Positions 5,737 to 7,036 of a stretch of DNA of 7,036 nt are shown here, piece by piece. Within the stretch, counting starts at the first letter, position 1; each line of letters begins with the position of its first letter. Both the position numbers and the translations under genes were made by a program. The stretch comes from Anaerolineae bacterium (GTDB taxonomy: Bacteria; Chloroflexota; Anaerolineae; J102), in NCBI GenBank assembly GCA_026992375.1, contig JALXAF010000172.1:1-7036 (forward strand), in the 5' to 3' direction. The notes under the pieces were generated by a model, which did no database searches, was not told the origin of the DNA, and saw nothing but the letters and a program-made list of their open reading frames with translations.

Positions 5737-5881
5737 TAACGTACTCGACTTTAAGCCACAAAAAGCCACGAAGGCTCGAAGTTTTGAGAAGGCACGAAGG
5801 GAAAATAAAGAAAAACACTTCGTGTCTTCATCTTCTTCGTGTCTTCGTGGCAAAAAGTGGTGATGAGACCTTAGTAGTTAC
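5737..5881 (+). repeat. MITE-like palindromic repeat, copy 2
   Basis: About 145 bp, in the same orientation as and highly similar to 4893-5038, with the same ends and the same internal CCACGAAG...CTTCGTGG palindrome. It fills most of the space between the two DUF4430-like genes. Differences from copy 1 are scattered substitutions concentrated in the inner arms. Confidence 0.85.
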
Positions 5882-5889
5882 GCCTCTTT

Positions 5890-5920
5890 TTCCTTTGCGT
5901 CTCTGCGCCTTTGCGTGAGA
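5890..5920 (+). repeat. Half of a second palindromic repeat family
   Basis: The segment contains CCTTTGCGT twice (5892-5900 and 5908-5916) with CTCTGCG between. It looks like the right arm of another common environmental MITE-like repeat. The matching left arm is not found next to it. It directly abuts the start of the second DUF4430-like gene. Confidence 0.4.
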
Positions 5921-5937
5921 CATTCCCCCCCTCCCTC

Positions 5938-6891
5938 ATGCGCCCGAAAGTCGTCATCCTCCTCGCGTTTCTCCTGCTGGCCCTGGGCTGGCAATCGAGC
6001 CGCGCCCAGCAAACCAACCACGCGGGCCTGGTCATCCGATTCGGGAATGGCAGCGTGACCACCGCCTGCGTGCAATTCACATCCGAGAGCGTCAGCGGAG
6101 CGGAACTGCTGCGGCTTTCGGGCATGAACGTCATCGTAGACCCGGAAAGCGGCTTTGGCGAGGCCATTTGCAAGATCAGCGTCGGGCCCAACAGCGATGG
6201 CTGCGACTTTCCTCTGGACGAATGCTTTTGCCAGTGCCAGGGCGTCAACTGCGTCTATTGGGCCTACTACCATCTCAAAGGGGGCGCCTGGGAATACTCG
6301 GGCAAGGGGCCATCCAACTATCGAGTGCGGAATGGCGACGTGGAAGGCTGGGCATGGGGGCCCGGCAATTACTATGGCGGCGGCTCCGATGTCGAACCGC
6401 CCGTGATCCCCTTCGACCAGATTTGCATCCCCACGCCCACGCCAACGCCCGAGCCCACCGACACGCCCGCAGCCACCAACACGCCGACATTCACGCCCAC
6501 GCCCACGCCGACGCGCACCCTCACCCCCACGCCCACGCACACCTTCACGCCGACGCCTACCGATACGCCCACCCTGGCCCCGGGCGTCACGCCCTCGGCC
6601 ACGCCCACGCCGGGCCCTCCCATCGTCATCGATTTCCTGCTGGCTCCCGAACGCATCTCCCCAGGCGAATGCGCCCAGCTTCAGTGGACCATCCGCAACG
6701 CGGACGAGGCTTTTCTGGATGACGGCGCGGGGGAGGAAAAAGTCCCGCTGGCCTCAGAACGTCAGGTCTGTCCCGCCAGCGACGCCACCTACACGCTGCG
6801 GGCCGCGCGGGCCGACGCCCAGGAATCCGCATCTCGCACGCTGCGCGTGAGCGGGGCCAGCCCCACGCCCACGAAGTTCCCCAGGGCATAG
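5938..6891 (+). CDS. Secreted DUF4430-like protein with Thr-Pro linker and Ig-like domain
   Basis: 317 residues from the ATG at 5938. A signal peptide covers 1-23 (RPK, hydrophobic core, cleavage after SRA). A TTG nine codons earlier is in frame but lies in repeat sequence and adds nothing to the signal peptide. No clear SD precedes either start. Residues about 27-150 are a DUF4430-like domain, paralogous to the upstream protein: LVIRFGNG, AICKISVGPN, YWAYYHLKGGAWEYS, and NGDVEGWAWGP. A cysteine-rich insert (five Cys between GC and NC, bases about 6200-6255) is absent from the paralogue. Residues 165-228 are a Thr-Pro linker. Residues 229 to about 305 are an Ig-like domain (PGECAQLQWTI, QVCPASDATYTLRA) of a kind common in Chloroflexota secreted proteins. 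It lacks a PEP-CTERM tail. The last residues overlap an opposing gene. A role in corrinoid capture is inferred from the paralogue. Confidence 0.8.
   Translation: MRPKVVILLAFLLLALGWQSSRAQQTNHAGLVIRFGNGSVTTACVQFTSESVSGAELLRLSGMNVIVDPESGFGEAICKISVGPNSDGCDFPLDECFCQCQGVNCVYWAYYHLKGGAWEYSGKGPSNYRVRNGDVEGWAWGPGNYYGGGSDVEPPVIPFDQICIPTPTPTPEPTDTPAATNTPTFTPTPTPTRTLTPTPTHTFTPTPTDTPTLAPGVTPSATPTPGPPIVIDFLLAPERISPGECAQLQWTIRNADEAFLDDGAGEEKVPLASERQVCPASDATYTLRAARADAQESASRTLRVSGASPTPTKFPRA
6430..6621 (+). repeat. Low-complexity Thr-Pro linker coding repeat
   Basis: Sixty-four codons dominated by ACG/ACC and CCC, encoding TPTPTP-type sequence broken by EPTD, NTPTF, TRTL and THTF. It forms an extended, probably glycosylatable spacer between the DUF4430-like and Ig-like domains. 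Such tracts are prone to slippage and length change. Confidence 0.9.
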
Positions 6892-7036
6892 CCCACCAAG
6901 CCGCTGGCGATGCCCGAGACGATCACGCCTTGGTTGCGGAGCGCCGCGGCCACCGGGCCCACCAGATGCGGACCGAAGACGCCGGCCACCGAGGTGATCA
7001 GGGCCGTGTCCCGGTCGATGCGGAAGAGCGCCGCCA
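6789..7036 (-). CDS. DUF819-family membrane protein, C-terminal fragment (5' partial)
   Basis: The minus-strand frame is open from the right edge to a stop at 6791-6789; about 81 codons are visible. It reads AALFRIDRDTALITSVAGVF, then GPHLVGPVAAALRNQGVIVS, then GIASGLVGYALGNFVGVGLA. The conserved pattern of a Pro/Val-rich loop, a VSGI start and a GLVGYALGNFxG helix matches my recollection of the C-terminal end of DUF819-type integral membrane proteins of unknown transport role. The apparent internal GTG start is not real, because the frame continues upstream. The final 24 or so residues (PLTRSVRDADSW and onward) are less conserved and lie opposite the Ig-like domain of the convergent gene. 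Confidence 0.65.
   Translation of the reverse strand, partial: AALFRIDRDTALITSVAGVFGPHLVGPVAAALRNQGVIVSGIASGLVGYALGNFVGVGLAPLTRSVRDADSWASARAARSV

Noticed and set aside
4893..5881. Composite transposon carrying the PEP-CTERM gene between two repeats
   Set aside because: The repeats are in direct orientation, carry no transposase, and each sits before a paralogue; no target-site duplication could be seen.
5911..5937. TTG start for the second DUF4430-like protein
   Set aside because: The nine extra codons come from repeat-derived DNA, lack an SD and would lengthen the n-region with acidic and Pro residues; ATG at 5938 gives a normal signal peptide.
5878..6540. A 220-codon minus-strand open frame rich in Arg/Gly/Val
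   Set aside because: It is the complement of the Thr-Pro repeat and the DUF4430-like domain; composition artefact.

Overview
This GC-rich window comes from a bacterium and looks most like a member of the Chloroflexota (Anaerolineae-like). That placement is an inference from style, not a marker gene. It rests on a secreted protein with a long Thr-Pro linker followed by a PGECxxLxW-type Ig-like domain, a PEP-CTERM-tailed surface protein, and intergenic spaces full of short palindromic and MITE-like repeats of the ccacgaag / cttcgtgg kind.

Layout. (1) Bases 1-1695, plus strand: the C-terminal part of a large secreted glycoside-hydrolase-like protein, cut by the left edge. (2) 1696-2164: a non-coding, hairpin-rich stretch. 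(3) 2165-2584, minus strand: a compact tRNA operon, Gly(CCC)-Ser(CGA)-Ser(GGA), with a near-consensus sigma-70 promoter and a strong intrinsic terminator. (4) 2631-4280, minus strand: a full-length DEAD-box RNA helicase of the CsdA/DeaD type with a DbpA-like RNA-binding tail. Its roughly 200-nt leader contains an intrinsic terminator and a 10-bp inverted repeat that covers part of its Shine-Dalgarno. (5) 4598-6891, plus strand: a cobalamin-linked locus. It holds a promoter, a cobalamin riboswitch, an antiterminator/terminator pair, a 10-codon orphan ORF, a 146-bp repeat, a PEP-CTERM-tailed protein with a DUF4430-like domain, a terminator, a second copy of the repeat, and a second DUF4430-like protein with a Thr-Pro linker and an Ig-like domain. 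(6) 6789-7036, minus strand: the C-terminus of a DUF819-family membrane protein, converging on and overlapping the second DUF4430-like gene.

The most interesting part is region 5. DUF4430-type domains resemble the C-terminal domain of intrinsic factor/transcobalamin. A cobalamin riboswitch directly upstream of an exported, surface-sorted protein of this type, with a secreted paralogue next to it, suggests an extracellular corrinoid-capture module. No transporter or cobalamin-biosynthesis gene is visible in the window. The helicase leader in region 4 is a second, independent candidate RNA-regulated system.
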